A stretch of 64,000 bases of DNA from Turbatrix aceti (Eukaryota; Nematoda; Chromadorea; Rhabditida; Panagrolaimidae): positions 12,096,471 to 12,160,470 of the forward strand of contig OZ017767.1 in the NCBI GenBank assembly GCA_963969345.1, written 5' to 3'. Under the pieces are notes generated by a model that ran no database searches, was not told where the DNA came from, and saw only the letters and a program-made list of their open reading frames with translations. A program made the position numbers and the translations under genes. Shown here in pieces: positions 50,388 through 61,687 of the stretch (positions are counted from its first letter, which is position 1; each line of letters opens with the position of its first letter).

Positions 50388-50703
50388 TTGTATGTGTCTT
50401 TCTATGTGGAAATCATTTGTGTTGTACAAATGACAGGTGATATAATGTTTTGTGAACAGTTAACTATGTGGCTATGTTTTTCGAGAACCAACTTGATCTA
50501 CAAAAGTAACGGTGTATTTTTTAGCCAGATGAACGTGAGAAAGCATGACAGATTCATTGGCGTACCTGTAAGAAAGCTCATTCTAGAAAGATCGTTGTTT
50601 TTTTGGAAACATTATAAAGTGATTAAAAATAATTTTAACAAAAAATATAAAGTGTCTAAAACGGATTGTATTTTTTTGTCGAGAAACTAACTGACTGAGA
50701 AAA

Positions 50704-50928
50704 ATGTTCAACACAATACATAACAAACCTTATCTGGATCAGTTCAATTTTTCTTACTGTACAACAAGAATTACAAATCCTTGGCGTTTTACGCGTGCCC
50801 TAAAACGCTTTGTATCTGCCAAATTGTTTGACAGTAAAAAAATAACTAAATATCCAACTGCATTGAATGACATGTTTTACAGAGCACCTATGTTAGTTAG
50901 ACCTGAAAGAAACAAAAAATATTTTTAA
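50704..50928 (+). CDS. Small AT-rich frame, unrecognised
   Basis: A 74-residue frame starts MFNTIHNKPYLDQFNFSYCT; its C-terminal half is basic and compositionally protein-like (NPWRFTRALKRFVSAKLF, ending RPERNKKYF). A preceding 100-codon frame (50388-50690) ends 13 bp upstream. Codons are much more AT-rich than in the recognised worm genes. It lies directly beside the GC-rich island. It may be chance, a remnant, or foreign DNA. Confidence 0.25.
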   Translation: MFNTIHNKPYLDQFNFSYCTTRITNPWRFTRALKRFVSAKLFDSKKITKYPTALNDMFYRAPMLVRPERNKKYF

Positions 50929-50937
50929 TGCAAAGTG

Positions 50938-51438
50938 CTGTCGCAGCGCCGACCGGCTACTGGACAGGAGAAGATGACGGCGCGGTGCTTAGACGCTGCC
51001 GGACGGATGAATGCTTCACCGGTCGACTCTGAGGCCGGGAGCGATGGACGGCTTCACTGAACGGTGGCTCACGGGCTCTTCCGTTCAGGGCGCCTACGTT
51101 TCCTCGAAGCGGGTAGCTCAAAGGCCTTGCAATTGCTTCGCCTAACCCGCTGTAGGCCGAAGCGATGGAGCGAGTTGAGAGCAACCATTGACTTGTAAAC
51201 TCAATCTCAAACACGAACAGAACGGTCAGTCGAAGACTGACCCTTTATGGACACACAATCAGGGGGAGGAGACAGACCAATCCAGAGAGGGAAAGAGCCA
51301 TCCCGGTAATTGTGTATACAAATTTGGAGGCGAGATAAGGCAGCTTTCCCACTCGATAGAGCGCCTAACGAGCTCGGAGAGGGTGTGAACGGTCGAGCGA
51401 GGGGCGCGATAGAGCTCGCGTTCGGTAGGATGCGACAG
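50938..51438. ncRNA. GC-rich island with nested stems, candidate structured RNA
   Basis: A sharply bounded 500-bp GC-rich block in AT-rich DNA. Its ends are complementary (CTGTCGCA 50938-50945, TGCGACAG 51431-51438). Inside, in compatible order: CGACCGG 50950-50956 with CCGGTCG 51019-51025; CTGAACGG 51057-51064 with CCGTTCAG 51081-51088; AGCGGGTAG 51108-51116 with CTAACCCGCT 51142-51151 (one bulge); GGTCAGTC 51224-51231 with GACTGACC 51235-51242 around a GAA loop. No long frame. None of the standard RNAs (SRP, RNase P, spliceosomal, rRNA) could be recognised. The strand cannot be chosen from stems alone. Confidence 0.4.
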
Positions 51439-51818
51439 TGCCGTCCAAATCTTTTACTTTACGCATATTAGGAATGGAGGCACTTTAGACCATTTGATGA
51501 TTAAAAAAAGTTGAAGGTAAAATTTTGTCAAGTGCTTTCTTTAATCAACTCATGTAAGCCACATCCACGGTTATTTTGTAGTCATTAACGGGCACAATTT
51601 TTGACTAGTTATATTTTCAAGGGGTGATATTAGGCATAGTTGTTTACTATTTATGGAATCTCGACTACGTGGTTTTGTCTTTCACATCAATATATAGATA
51701 CGGCACGTAAGATATGCCAGGGGATAGAATCATGTTTGCTGTTTCGCGCTTATATCTAATATGTCGTTAGAACTACGAATACTAAAACTATAATAAGCAA
51801 TAGGTAAACTCATAAAAG

Positions 51819-52031
51819 ATGAATCAAGCAGTAGGTAAACTCATAAAAGATGAATCAGAAATAAACACAAGTAGACTTTGTCTGAATGGTTTGTTAAAAA
51901 TTTATGAAAGTACACATGGTGTTGTTAGATGTTTTTACATATATTTACCAGTAAGAGGGCCAAAATACAGAAATTTTGGAATGAGGTCGGTAGTGAACTT
52001 CAAAACATTAATACCAAATGAACATCCATAA
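51819..52031 (+). CDS. Small AT-rich frame, unrecognised
   Basis: A 70-residue frame (MNQAVGKLIKDESEINTSRL..., YIYLPVRGPKYRNFGMRSV). Its Gly, Pro and Arg content is higher than expected from random AT-rich DNA. The first 33 bp form a tandem duplication with the sequence just upstream (GTAAACTCATAAAAGATGAA twice, about 51803-51852). No family is recognised. Confidence 0.25.
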   Translation: MNQAVGKLIKDESEINTSRLCLNGLLKIYESTHGVVRCFYIYLPVRGPKYRNFGMRSVVNFKTLIPNEHP

Positions 52032-53799
52032 ACATCTAAAAATAGCATTTGCAGTTATAAACACATTTATTTACAACCATGTCTGGTCAAAAGTCTTTAA
52101 TCTCAACAAAAAATGTAGCAAATGTCATCTAGTGATAAAATCAACGTTTTTTCTGCTTTGCTTTTTGTACTAAGATACTCTTGGGAGACTATTTGGGTGC
52201 GTGATTTTAAATCTTTGAAGGACAGCAATGCAGTTATTTGACAAATATCGACACAAAACGGGCCGGAATTGGGTTTGAAAAAATATAAATAACCATGATT
52301 GACAATTGAGTAATCGGAAACGAATTCCAAAAAAGTATGCAACGAAAAAACAACTATACACAAATTTTTATAATAGTAAATAACTTTTGTATCACGATAC
52401 CAAAACAAGACTACCCATAAACAATACATTTATATTCTAAATAAGAAAGTAAATCCGACGCAAAAAAGATTCAAAAAATATTTTATTACACCTCCCACCA
52501 CCCCATTTGATTGCCGGTAAAGCCGCTGACACATTTTGAAAAAGTGGAATGACCGCGTGCCCGATTTTTCCCAACCCCGCTGCTGTGACACCTTCTTTAA
52601 TGAGGTGCAATGAATGTCTGCATACTAGCTTTGGCACCAATAAGTACTCCTTATAGTCGTACCTGGTGGGATTAGTGATTTCGCAGTTAGTTACGAATTT
52701 ATATGGAGGCCCAATTGGTGGGGGTACGTGTCTGCAGAATCGCTTAAAAAATGGTACGGCACAACACATACGCACACGACTGTGAACAGACAGCAGGATG
52801 TGCGTAATTCTGAAGAACTAACAAATAAAAAATTATGTAACCCTATCGTGTCTTCGTTTTTTTTTTGGAAACCTGGGCTTTTTTTGGGATGTTTACCTAC
52901 TTTTTATACCGGCATGACATATTTCCGGGAAGGTGTACGGGAAACAAGATAATTGAAAATCACGCTCAATGTTTTTGGATTTGTTGTGTAAAATTCTGCA
53001 AAAAAATATTTTTGACCTTTCATTTCCCACTCACTTTTGTACACACCACCTTGACATCCGAAGATCAAAAATTAAATGCAAAACAATATGTTCTAGTAAA
53101 AAAATAAAAGTTCATTAGCAAAGCAAATAAGCGATTTCCGAAGTTGCATAAAAATAGTGGCTATAATTTTGCCCGCGTGACGAAAACGGAAAAAGTAAAA
53201 GTCAAAGGCCGCCCGGCACGGCAGACATCTATGACACCGCGCAGCAGGGGAGGGGGAGGGGATGTATCTACTATTGATTACGAAGTGGTCAAACTAAGCG
53301 AGAACACAAAAAAAGAATAGAACGGCCACCGTCTTCCTTCGTTGACATAGGAAGGCGGATGAGAGAAGCCTCGATAGTGGTCGTGGCGCATGAAAATGAT
53401 GCTTGGGGGGAAGGAAGCAGACGGCAACTTTTAGCCGTATTTGATGTAAGACCACGAAGCGCAAAACCAACGGCGTTCAAGTGAAGCGCGAAACATCGTT
53501 TCGCTTTCACGAAGCTGCGACTGCCGAATGGATTAGGTACATATCTATGGCTTTGCGAGGCACATTCACAACGTGTATGACAAACGATAAGGAATTTAAT
53601 TTTTTGATAGCTTTGTAGACAGATGAAGATGAGTTTACGTCTTATTAACAGAATGCTTTCGGACATGTGTCGGGCACGTAAAAAAGGCATCGTAGTGCAC
53701 TGACATGTGAAGGCACTTGTATCGCGCTATGAAGACGAAATAGGTTTTTTTGAAACCAATTTGATAACAAAATTTGAATGCCTCCGTTGTCTTTTTTTA
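52032..53799. other. Gene-poor region
   Basis: AT-rich sequence with short frames only. The minus-strand frame 52437-52775 (containing GPPYKFVTNCEITNPTRYDY) and the GC-richer patch at 53300-53560 are the least random parts, but neither can be assigned. Read as intergenic or decayed DNA. Confidence 0.35.
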
Positions 53800-53802
53800 C
53801 TC

Positions 53803-53872
53803 CGTGGCCGAGAGGTAAAAGACGCGGTAATTAGGAAGAATGAACGGCATTCAGGAGTGTTCGAATTCGGCT
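53803..53872 (+). pseudogene. tRNA-like remnant with pol III A and B boxes
   Basis: TGGCCGAGAGG (53805-53815) fits the tRNA A-box consensus exactly, and GTTCGAATT (53859-53867) is one base from the B box, 44 bp later. GTGGCCGAG-AGGTAAAGACGC order is that of Ser/Leu tRNAs. Acceptor-stem pairing is not convincing, so it is a degraded tRNA or the head of a tRNA-derived SINE. Confidence 0.4.
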
Positions 53873-53879
53873 AGCTGCT

Positions 53880-54921
53880 ATTGTTTTTTTATCGATCGTA
53901 AAGTTTGTCTAAATGGCTTACATAAATACAAAAAGAATTGTTATGTTGTGAATGCAATTTTTTTCTTTGACCTAAAAAAATAGAATTTTTTGGTTTTACT
54001 CAGAAAAAAACATAACTGCATTGGACTATTTTTTTGTGTGCGAGTAAGCTCACATCAGTCGGAAGCACCTTACCCCCTTTTTTCTTTGTTTTTTGTTTAC
54101 AGAACAAAAAAGACAACAACCAACACATTTTAAAATAGTATACCGGTAGAAAATGTGCGTGCGCGCATCCTAAAAATATCAATGTGCATAAATTACTTCC
54201 TTCTTTGCTCTCACCTAATCTCCCTTTACAATCTACGTGATTAGAGATTGCCTAGAAGCCTGGCTTTCTTTTTTTATCCCCTTACTGCCTTATCTGGTGG
54301 TGGTCCGATGGATAAGCTTGTTTTTTCGATACCAAAAAATAAAACAGCAATCATAAGACTGCGTTGTACGATTAAAGAATGGCACGCCGACTCCCCGTTC
54401 CCCTGAAAAATGTTTTATCTTTTCCCGGAAAAAAAACAAAAAAACCTAAGTGTCCGGTTTCTAGCTTCGTGTAGAAGGACAGCAACGACAGGCTGCGTCG
54501 AAGTACAGGCGTCTATGGATAGATAGACACGTGGTTAGGTTTGTAGTAATTTGACAAGCTTTTCCTGGAGGTACTGGAGCTGTGGAAGGATCGTATGACC
54601 GCTACATGGAGAGTCAAATAAAGGAACGCGCGTTTTTCATCAAAAAACTGTACAATTGTAAACATATTAGGATAAACGAGTAAAAAATTGAACACATAAT
54701 TTCTTAAAAAATTTGAGTTTTAACGATAAAAAATAAAAATTGGAAAAAAATGCTTTTTTTTGCAATGTAGAAATATAAATATTTATTTAGTAGATAGTAT
54801 GCATTGAAATAATGTCATTGAAATTATCGCTAACATGCTTGTAAGACAAAGCGGTGCCGATTTGTTTTCATCTGATGAATGAATTTGGTTTCATGGCAGA
54901 GTGAGTATCGAAATAAATATG
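53880..54921. other. Intergenic, no gene seen
   Basis: AT-rich. No supported frame, RNA or repeat beyond homopolymer runs. Confidence 0.4.
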
Positions 54922-54929
54922 ATGGTGAC

Positions 54930-55342
54930 TAGGGTTCGACCCCCCGCCCCCTGCCTCCGTATCGGGTCGGAGACGGGGGTAGTCGGGGGCAGAGGTTGTC
55001 GGGGGCGAGGGAACTTGCCCCCGAAGGGAGAAAAAGTTGGCGGGGACGGGGGGAATTGCTCCCGAGTGCTATGAAAAAAAAAGAAAAAAGGTGTCAATTT
55101 TGTCTTAAAACGAAAAAAGAGGCATATTTTGAACAAATTTTTCGTATTTTGCTCTGTTTTTGCCTATTTGTGTTGTTTTTGAACGTTTTTCAGCATTTAA
55201 CGCTAAATTTTGCTCATTGTCGGGGGCAGAATCTGTCAGGGACGGGGTCACAAATGGTCGGGGGCAGGAGTCGAGGGGCTACCCCCGGGTTCACCTCCGC
55301 AGAGATCCCAGCGGGGACGGGGGGGGGGGGCTTCGAACCCTA
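54930..55342. mobile_element. hAT-type MITE with 8-bp target duplication
   Basis: A 413-bp element bounded by terminal inverted repeats TAGGGTTCGA...CCCCCC and GGGGGG...TTCGAACCCTA. It is flanked by the direct repeat ATGGTGAC at 54922-54929 and 55343-55350. An 8-bp duplication and TAGGG ends are the hallmarks of the hAT superfamily. The interior is GGGGGC/GGGGAC-rich at both ends and AT-rich in the centre, with no transposase, so it is non-autonomous. Confidence 0.88.
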
Positions 55343-55350
55343 ATGGTGAC

Positions 55351-57447
55351 GATATGAGGGTCCTGAATTCAGTTTCGCCAGAGTGACACGATGAAAATTT
55401 AAAAAAAAACTATTATTTTTACCTATTATTTAAAAAAAAGTTCCAATGACAAATCAATCCACGATTATTTCATTTGTTTTTTCCGGCAAAAGTGATTCAC
55501 TCCGCATTGGCAAAACCAAAAAGCCAGCGCTTTAGGTTACTTGATCTCTCTCTAATCGTTAACACCACCATGCACAAATAGAAAAAAAACCTATGTTTAC
55601 CGAGGGATGGTACCACACAATGCCGTTCAAATGAAGGGAGGGGGAGGCGGTGGAGGCGGCGGCATGTGCCTTTTTTTTCGATTTTTCTTCTTCTTGTTCT
55701 TCCTCTTGAACAAACAATGGTGGTCAGGAGAACTCGGCACAAGGATTGGCTGGCTTTGATGTTTTTTTTGTGGTTTTGCGTTGAAGAGGTGCCAACCGCG
55801 AAGAAAGCAGATAGGCTTTACCACCGGCCTGAAGGAGAGATGTACAAGGAAAAGTACGCGTCATCGTCATGTGGGGCGGCCAACAAATTGTCGTCATCGT
55901 GTAAAGGTTGTTCAAAGGAGAAAGACCGCATAAATGACGTGTAACAATGACGGATTTTAGCTCATGACTTGTTGATTTACAACACGCTGATGTCACGTAT
56001 GTTTCGAATTTCCGGGAGATGTACAGAGTGACGATGGTGACGAAGGTGACGACGACACATCCGGTTTCAAGATAGTATGCCTGGTACAAATGTAAAGCAT
56101 TTCGTATCTAGTAAAGCATTTCGTGCCTCGCACAATTTTTTTGCAAAAAAAAGGTGGAAATAACGTATTATATGTATGGGGGAATATTTATTTTTACCAC
56201 ACACGTTGTCATGCCCGTTTTACGAGCCAAAGATAGACAATCAAAAAATGATCGCTTGTGGCCAAGAAAAATATAACATAATTCTCGATATATTTTTTTT
56301 TTCAAAACAAAAAATAGGTGTTTTTAACAATGACCTATATTTTTTTGCGACCATCAAAGGCGGAAAAAAACACAACTAATGGTTGTCTGGTATTTCAAAT
56401 CCTTACAAAATGAGAAGTTTTAACATATATGTATAATAACATAATCTGCTTATCTGTAAAAATAACAAACAAAGTTTCCAGATATGGTTACTTCTAAATG
56501 CTAAACTAGAAAAATAAAACTTTTAGAAAGAAAATTAATTAGAACATTCAACGCAGGTTTTGTTAAGGCATCTATTTTTAACATATGTTTTTCGTTAAAA
56601 CATATTTACATCGTGTTCATAATCAGTATTTGTGTATTTAATGATTGCTGTGGAACTGGAAAAAATGTCGGTAAAAAGGCCTGTTGCCAACTTGGCAAGC
56701 TGAGGTACAGAAAAAGGACACACGCTTTGGCCTTAAAGAACAATTTTTTTGCTTTCAGCTTACAAAAAGGCAGCATAGCACACCTTTCGTGATTTCTGGC
56801 TACATTTGTATGCATAATTAATATCCTGAAGGGGCTTTTAATTATACAACACGTGACTGCTAGTCGTTGTAGTAGCGTTTGTCATGAGCAAATTATATAG
56901 ATGACACATGCCATGAGGTGGTCAACGAAGGGATATCATGCACACGTATACTGATATCATGCACACCTAAAGGGATTTTTTATGAAAAGTAGTATTTATA
57001 AATATTCTGGTCAAAAGGGATGAGGCTCTATAGTATTGTTGAAAAATTCGAACCCGCAACAAAACCACATTTGTTTATGCAAAAATCGCGATCAGAAATA
57101 CAAACAAAAACATTTAATAAAAACAATTTTTCTAACGACCTCCTAAGAAAAAAAGAAAGAGTACAGAATGAAAATGCATTTATTGTTAGTGCCTAGATAC
57201 AAAAAATGCATATCGTATATTCACGGTCAAAATGAGTTTTTTCTGCAAACGCAATATCATATTCTAAGAAACACTGGTTATGCAAAGGTGGTTGGTTGGT
57301 ATATGTAAGTCATGACTCACGCACACCGAGTCCAATCATGCTGCAAAGACTTGAATTAATAAGTTTAAAATTGTTATCAGAAAATATAATCAAATCATAA
57401 AATCAAAAACATGCTTAAAACACGTTCTGCGAGCCGATTTGGGATCG
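55351..57447. other. Gene-poor region
   Basis: No gene supported. A GGC/GGA run at 55636-55663 would read as polyproline on the minus strand. The minus frame 55724-56089 includes one hydrophobic stretch (GCVVVTFVTIVTLYI) but lacks splice or family support. TGATATCATGCACAC occurs twice at 56932-56966. Confidence 0.35.
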
Positions 57448-59395
57448 GCGACCCAGCTAATTTACACCTTCAAATGTTTTGTGCCCAAGTTGTAGAGGGG
57501 CATATGGAAGGTTCCAAACGGGCCTTAAAAAATTTTCCAGATGCCGGATTCTGGAGCTAGGGCTTCTCGACTGTTTCGACGTCAAAATTTCAAACTGCTT
57601 CTAAAAATCTGATATTTGGCATACAGGGTAATCTTGGCACGAGAAATCGACTGGTGTATTTGGTTTTCTCAAAAAACACCTGACTTTTTTGAAAAAATTG
57701 ATTTTTGTCGATTTACCTGTATTTACCGTCAAAAATTGGCTGCGGCGTCCAGGAGAGAACTCCACGGGAAGTTTTGAAGCCGGAATCGGATAGTCCATCT
57801 TTTTAGACGTCGAATGAGGTATAACATGAAAAAAAATCGATACTATATTTTGACCATCCTTGGGTTTGAATGGCGCGCACTCGGTAAAAAGGGCCTAAAT
57901 CGAGTTTCTGAAATGAATTTTTGTATAGTTGGAAAAATCTGATTTTTGCTTTCCAGGGGTAACTTGGCACGAGAAATCTATTTAAGTATACAGATTTCTC
58001 AAAAAACATCTGATTTTTATGAAATGCTTGATCTTTTTGTTCTACCGTCAATTACTGTCACAAAATTGGCTGCGACGTCCGGGAGAAAACTTCACGGGTA
58101 GTTTTGACGCCGGCATCGGATTACACGTCTTTTTTGACGTCGAATGAGGTATGACACGAAAAAATATCGATACTATATGATGACCATATGCCGGTATTTG
58201 TCGCGCGCACTCGGTAAAAAAAGCGTGCAAGCCTCTTTTTCCCGAAAAAGACGTGCGCGCTCGTAACAGGAGTCATGTTCAAAAAAACGCCCTGAAGCCA
58301 ATTTTTGTTTGTTACCCTTGCGGTCATCTGGAGTTGATTGGGCATGTCCGAAGTATTGTTTTAAGCCATTGCCGCTTTTTATTGGATAATTATGAGGTGA
58401 ATTACGATATTGTATAGTTTCATGTTCTTTCAATGCCAGTGGCAATACGCAAAATCTTCGAATAAAAAACGCATGTCGCTGAAAACAATATTTCGGACAT
58501 GCCCAATCATCTCCAGATGACCGCAAGGGTAACAAACAAAAATTGGCTTCAGGGCGTTTTTTTGAACATGACTCCTGTTACGAGCGCGCACGTCTTTTTC
58601 GGGAAAAAGAGGCTTGCACGCTTTTTTTACCGAGTGCGCGCGACAAATACCGGCATATGGTCATCATATAGTATCGATATTTTTTCGTGTCATACCTCAT
58701 TCGACGTCAAAAAAGACGTGTAATCCGATGCCGGCGTCAAAACTACCCGTGAAGTTTTCTCCCGGACGTCGCAGCCAATTTTGTGACAGTAATTGACGGT
58801 AGAACAAAAAGATCAAGCATTTCATAAAAATCAGATGTTTTTTGAGAAATCTGTATACTTAAATAGATTTCTCGTGCCAAGTTACCCCTGGAAAGCAAAA
58901 ATCAGATTTTTCCAACTATACAAAAATTCATTTCAGAAACTCGATTTAGGCCCTTTTTACCGAGTGCGCGCCATTCAAACCCAAGGATGGTCAAATATAG
59001 TATCGATTTTTTTTCATGTTATACCTCATTCGACGTCTAAAAAGATGGACTATCCGATTCCGGCTTCAAAACTTCCCGTGGAGTTCTCTCCTGGACGCCG
59101 CAGCCAATTTTTGACGGTAAATACAGGTAAATCGACAAAAATCAATTTTTTCAAAAAAGTCAGGTGTTTTTTGAGAAAACCAAATACACCAGTCGATTTC
59201 TCGTGCCAAGATTACCCTGTATGCCAAATATCAGATTTTTAGAAGCAGTTTGAAATTTTGACGTCGAAACAGTCGAGAAGCCCTAGCTCCAGAATCCGGC
59301 ATCTGGAAAATTTTTTAAGGCCCGTTTGGAACCTTCCATATGCCCCCCTACAACTTGGGCACAAAACATTTGAAGGTGTAAATTAGCTGGGTCGC
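57448..59395. repeat. 1.95-kb palindrome (foldback), arms about 900 bp
   Basis: The left arm 57448 to about 58366 is the near-exact reverse complement of the right arm, about 58477 to 59395, with a loop of about 110 bp. Outermost bases GCGACCCAGCTAATTTACAC pair with the right end. Frames in the arms are mirrored (58121-58345 minus equals 58499-58723 plus). Each arm contains two diverged tandem units of about 330 bp, each starting GAGTGCGCGC (58632 and 58962; mirrored at 58203-58212 and 57873-57882). No known transposase is encoded. No target duplication is clear. Confidence 0.9.
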
Positions 59396-59407
59396 GTCCT
59401 TCACCTT

Positions 59408-60873
59408 CATCGGATTCTGTAGTTTTGGCTTCTGGAAGTTTTTGACAAAAATCGATGCCACGAGCTTCGCTATAGTGGAAAAATGCTGAAAATTTTATGA
59501 GAGGGGTTTTGAGGGACAGGGAACACGAAGTCGTACTCAGATATTTTTTATCGTTACTAAATGCTGATTACCGTATAAAATGTGTGGTTTTTTGGTCACC
59601 ACTGGCGGGGTTCTCCGAGGGGAGTACATTGTGATAGCATATATTGTAGCCCGTGTTTCGGCGCTTCGAATGACGTAACACACGAAAAAAAGGAGTGACC
59701 GGAAAACGGTCATCCATGGGCTTTTATGGCGCGCACTCAAGAAAACGCGCACAATTTCGCTTCAAGTGACAAAAAAAGAGCGTGCGCGCGCATTCACGGT
59801 GTCATGTTCAAAAAAAGGCCCTGAAGCCAATTTTTGTTTTTTATGCTCGCGGTCACTTTGGTAGACTTTAGCATGTCCCAAAGATTGATTCTAGCTTTTC
59901 AGGCTTTTTATCTGACAATATTGGGCATCGCCACAGGCATTGAAAAAAACATGAAACTTTCAAACGTTGTAACTTTGTGCAAAATGATCCGATAAAAGGT
60001 GCACGTGGCTTAAAGTTATATCTGGGACATGCCAAAGCCTACCAAAGTGACCGTGGATGTACAAAACAAAAACTGGCTTCAGGGCCTTTTTTTGAACATG
60101 ACTCCTTTTTTGCGCGCGCAAGCCTTGTTTGAAGAGAAAAAGAAGCTGATCGCGCGCGTTTTCTTGAGTGCGCGCTATAAAAGCCCATGGATGACCGCTT
60201 TCCGGTCACTCCTTTTTTTCGCGTGTTACGTCATTCGAAGCGCCGAAACACGGGCTACAAGATGTGCTATCACAATGTACTCCCCTCGGAGAACCCCGCC
60301 AGTGGTGACCAAAAAACCACACATTTTATACGGTAATCAGCAATTACCGTAACGATAAAAATTATCTGAGTACGACTTCGTGTTCCCCGTCCCTCAAAAC
60401 CAGGGTGGCGAAGAGGGGATTCCCATGGGAGTCCCATGGGAAATATCCCGGGAATTATCCCGGGATTCCCATCTATCACGGGATAATTCCCCACGGAATT
60501 TTGAAAACGCGCGATCCCGCCTAAAATATCACCGTTATTTTACGCAGGAGCGTGCTTTTTTCTTTCAAATTAGGGAAATGATTTTATTTTCATTGTTAAA
60601 TTTAATACATTAATAAAATAAGTGTGTTTTAGGATATCTTTTTTGTATGAACATGTACTTTTTTAAACGTACCAAAAAATACCCCCGGGGACTCCCATGG
60701 GACTCCCATGGGAATCCCATGGGATAATTCCCCTATTTCTAATTCCCATGGGAGTTTCGCCACCCTGCTCAAAACCCCTCTCATAAAATTTTCAGCATTT
60801 TTCCACTATAGCGAAGCTCGTGGCATCGATTTTTGTCAAAAACTTCCAGAAGCCAAAACTACAGAATCCGATG
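59408..60873. repeat. Second palindrome, related to the first, carrying an insertion
   Basis: The left arm starts CATCGGATTCTGTAGTTTTG and pairs with the right-arm end CAAAACTACAGAATCCGATG. Arms are about 477 bp and the loop lies at roughly 59886-60021. Each arm carries one GAGTGCGCGC module (60166-60175; mirrored 59729-59738). The loop-proximal part (CCTGAAGCCAATTTTTGTTT, GGACATGCC) is shared with the first palindrome, only 12 bp away. The right arm is interrupted by a hAT-like MITE at 60401-60767. Confidence 0.88.
60401..60767. mobile_element. hAT-type MITE nested in a palindrome arm
   Basis: A 367-bp element with inverted ends CAGGGTGGCGAA and TTCGCCACCCTG. It is flanked by CTCAAAAC at 60393-60400 and 60768-60775 (8-bp target duplication). 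Subterminal parts are packed with CCCATGGG and CCCGGG palindromes. The opposite palindrome arm has the uninterrupted site (GTTTTGAG once, 59506-59513), so the insertion postdates palindrome formation. No transposase. Confidence 0.93.
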
Positions 60874-61687
60874 TGTTTAAAAATCTGTGTATCGGAGATT
60901 TAGAGGTTTTTAGGGGTGGGGAACAATTCTGGCTTAAAACATTTTAAGTTGTAAAAAAGCCTTGTCGGGCTCTCCCCCTTATTCCGAAATCCTGTCGTGG
61001 ACTGTCTCTTAATTTTATTTATTGACAAAATATATGACAAAATAGAAAAAAAATTTCTTTTTTGACGTGCCAGTTTTTACGAGTAACATTTTGTTCTTAT
61101 CAAGTAAAAAAATACAAATTTTTATTGCCCCAAAAGTACCGAATACGATTGTGGGTGAATAAACCTTTTGGATTTACCATGTTGATGGATTTGCGGAGTT
61201 CGCGGTTAAAAAATCGCGTCGGCGATGATCTCAACGCGATCTCGGACTCGTACTTTTTTTTGCGCTCGCCGATTGCGTTTACCGATCTGGTGAATTATTA
61301 TGCAAGCGCGTTTGTTCGATGGTTAGAAAAATTTTGTGTGAACTGTGGATAATTTAGTTTATGAGATTTTTTGAGAGGATCTCGTGGAAGACTGAACTGC
61401 AAATTTTGATGATTCCCGTTGTTTTCTTCATTGTGGTCTTCGCTCGGTGCGTCGCACTGTTGCTTCACTGTCTGCTTGTTTTGTCGATCGATCGCGATTG
61501 TGGGGGTAGAGTCACAGTCATCATCGGCATCGATGTTGTTGTTGTGGCTTTCTTTTTCTTTACGATTTTTTTCCGTGCTCGTCTCATTTGTTTCCAATAA
61601 AAAAAATCTTTTTGCGTTTGCTATCAAATTTTTTTTTCAAATTAAATTTCATGCTATGGTCGTTTTTTTTTTAAATATTTTTTTCAG
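60874..61687. other. Spacer upstream of the 351-residue gene
   Basis: No supported gene in 800 bp. The gene at 61688 is immediately preceded by TTTTTTTCAG, a good cis- or trans-splice acceptor, so either an untranslated exon or a spliced leader is expected there. GCTTAAAACA at 60932 matches 57414, outside the palindrome pair; this may be chance. Confidence 0.4.

Noticed and set aside
54996..55343. 115-codon frame at 54996
   Set aside because: Lies almost entirely inside the hAT-like MITE and reads its G-rich ends.
57041..57060. GGGTTCGAATTT on the minus strand as a tRNA B box
   Set aside because: No A box at a suitable distance and no cloverleaf pairing.
58793..59242. 149-codon frame in the right palindrome arm
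   Set aside because: It reads through two diverged repeat units and has a shifted mirror copy; codon pattern and content look non-coding.
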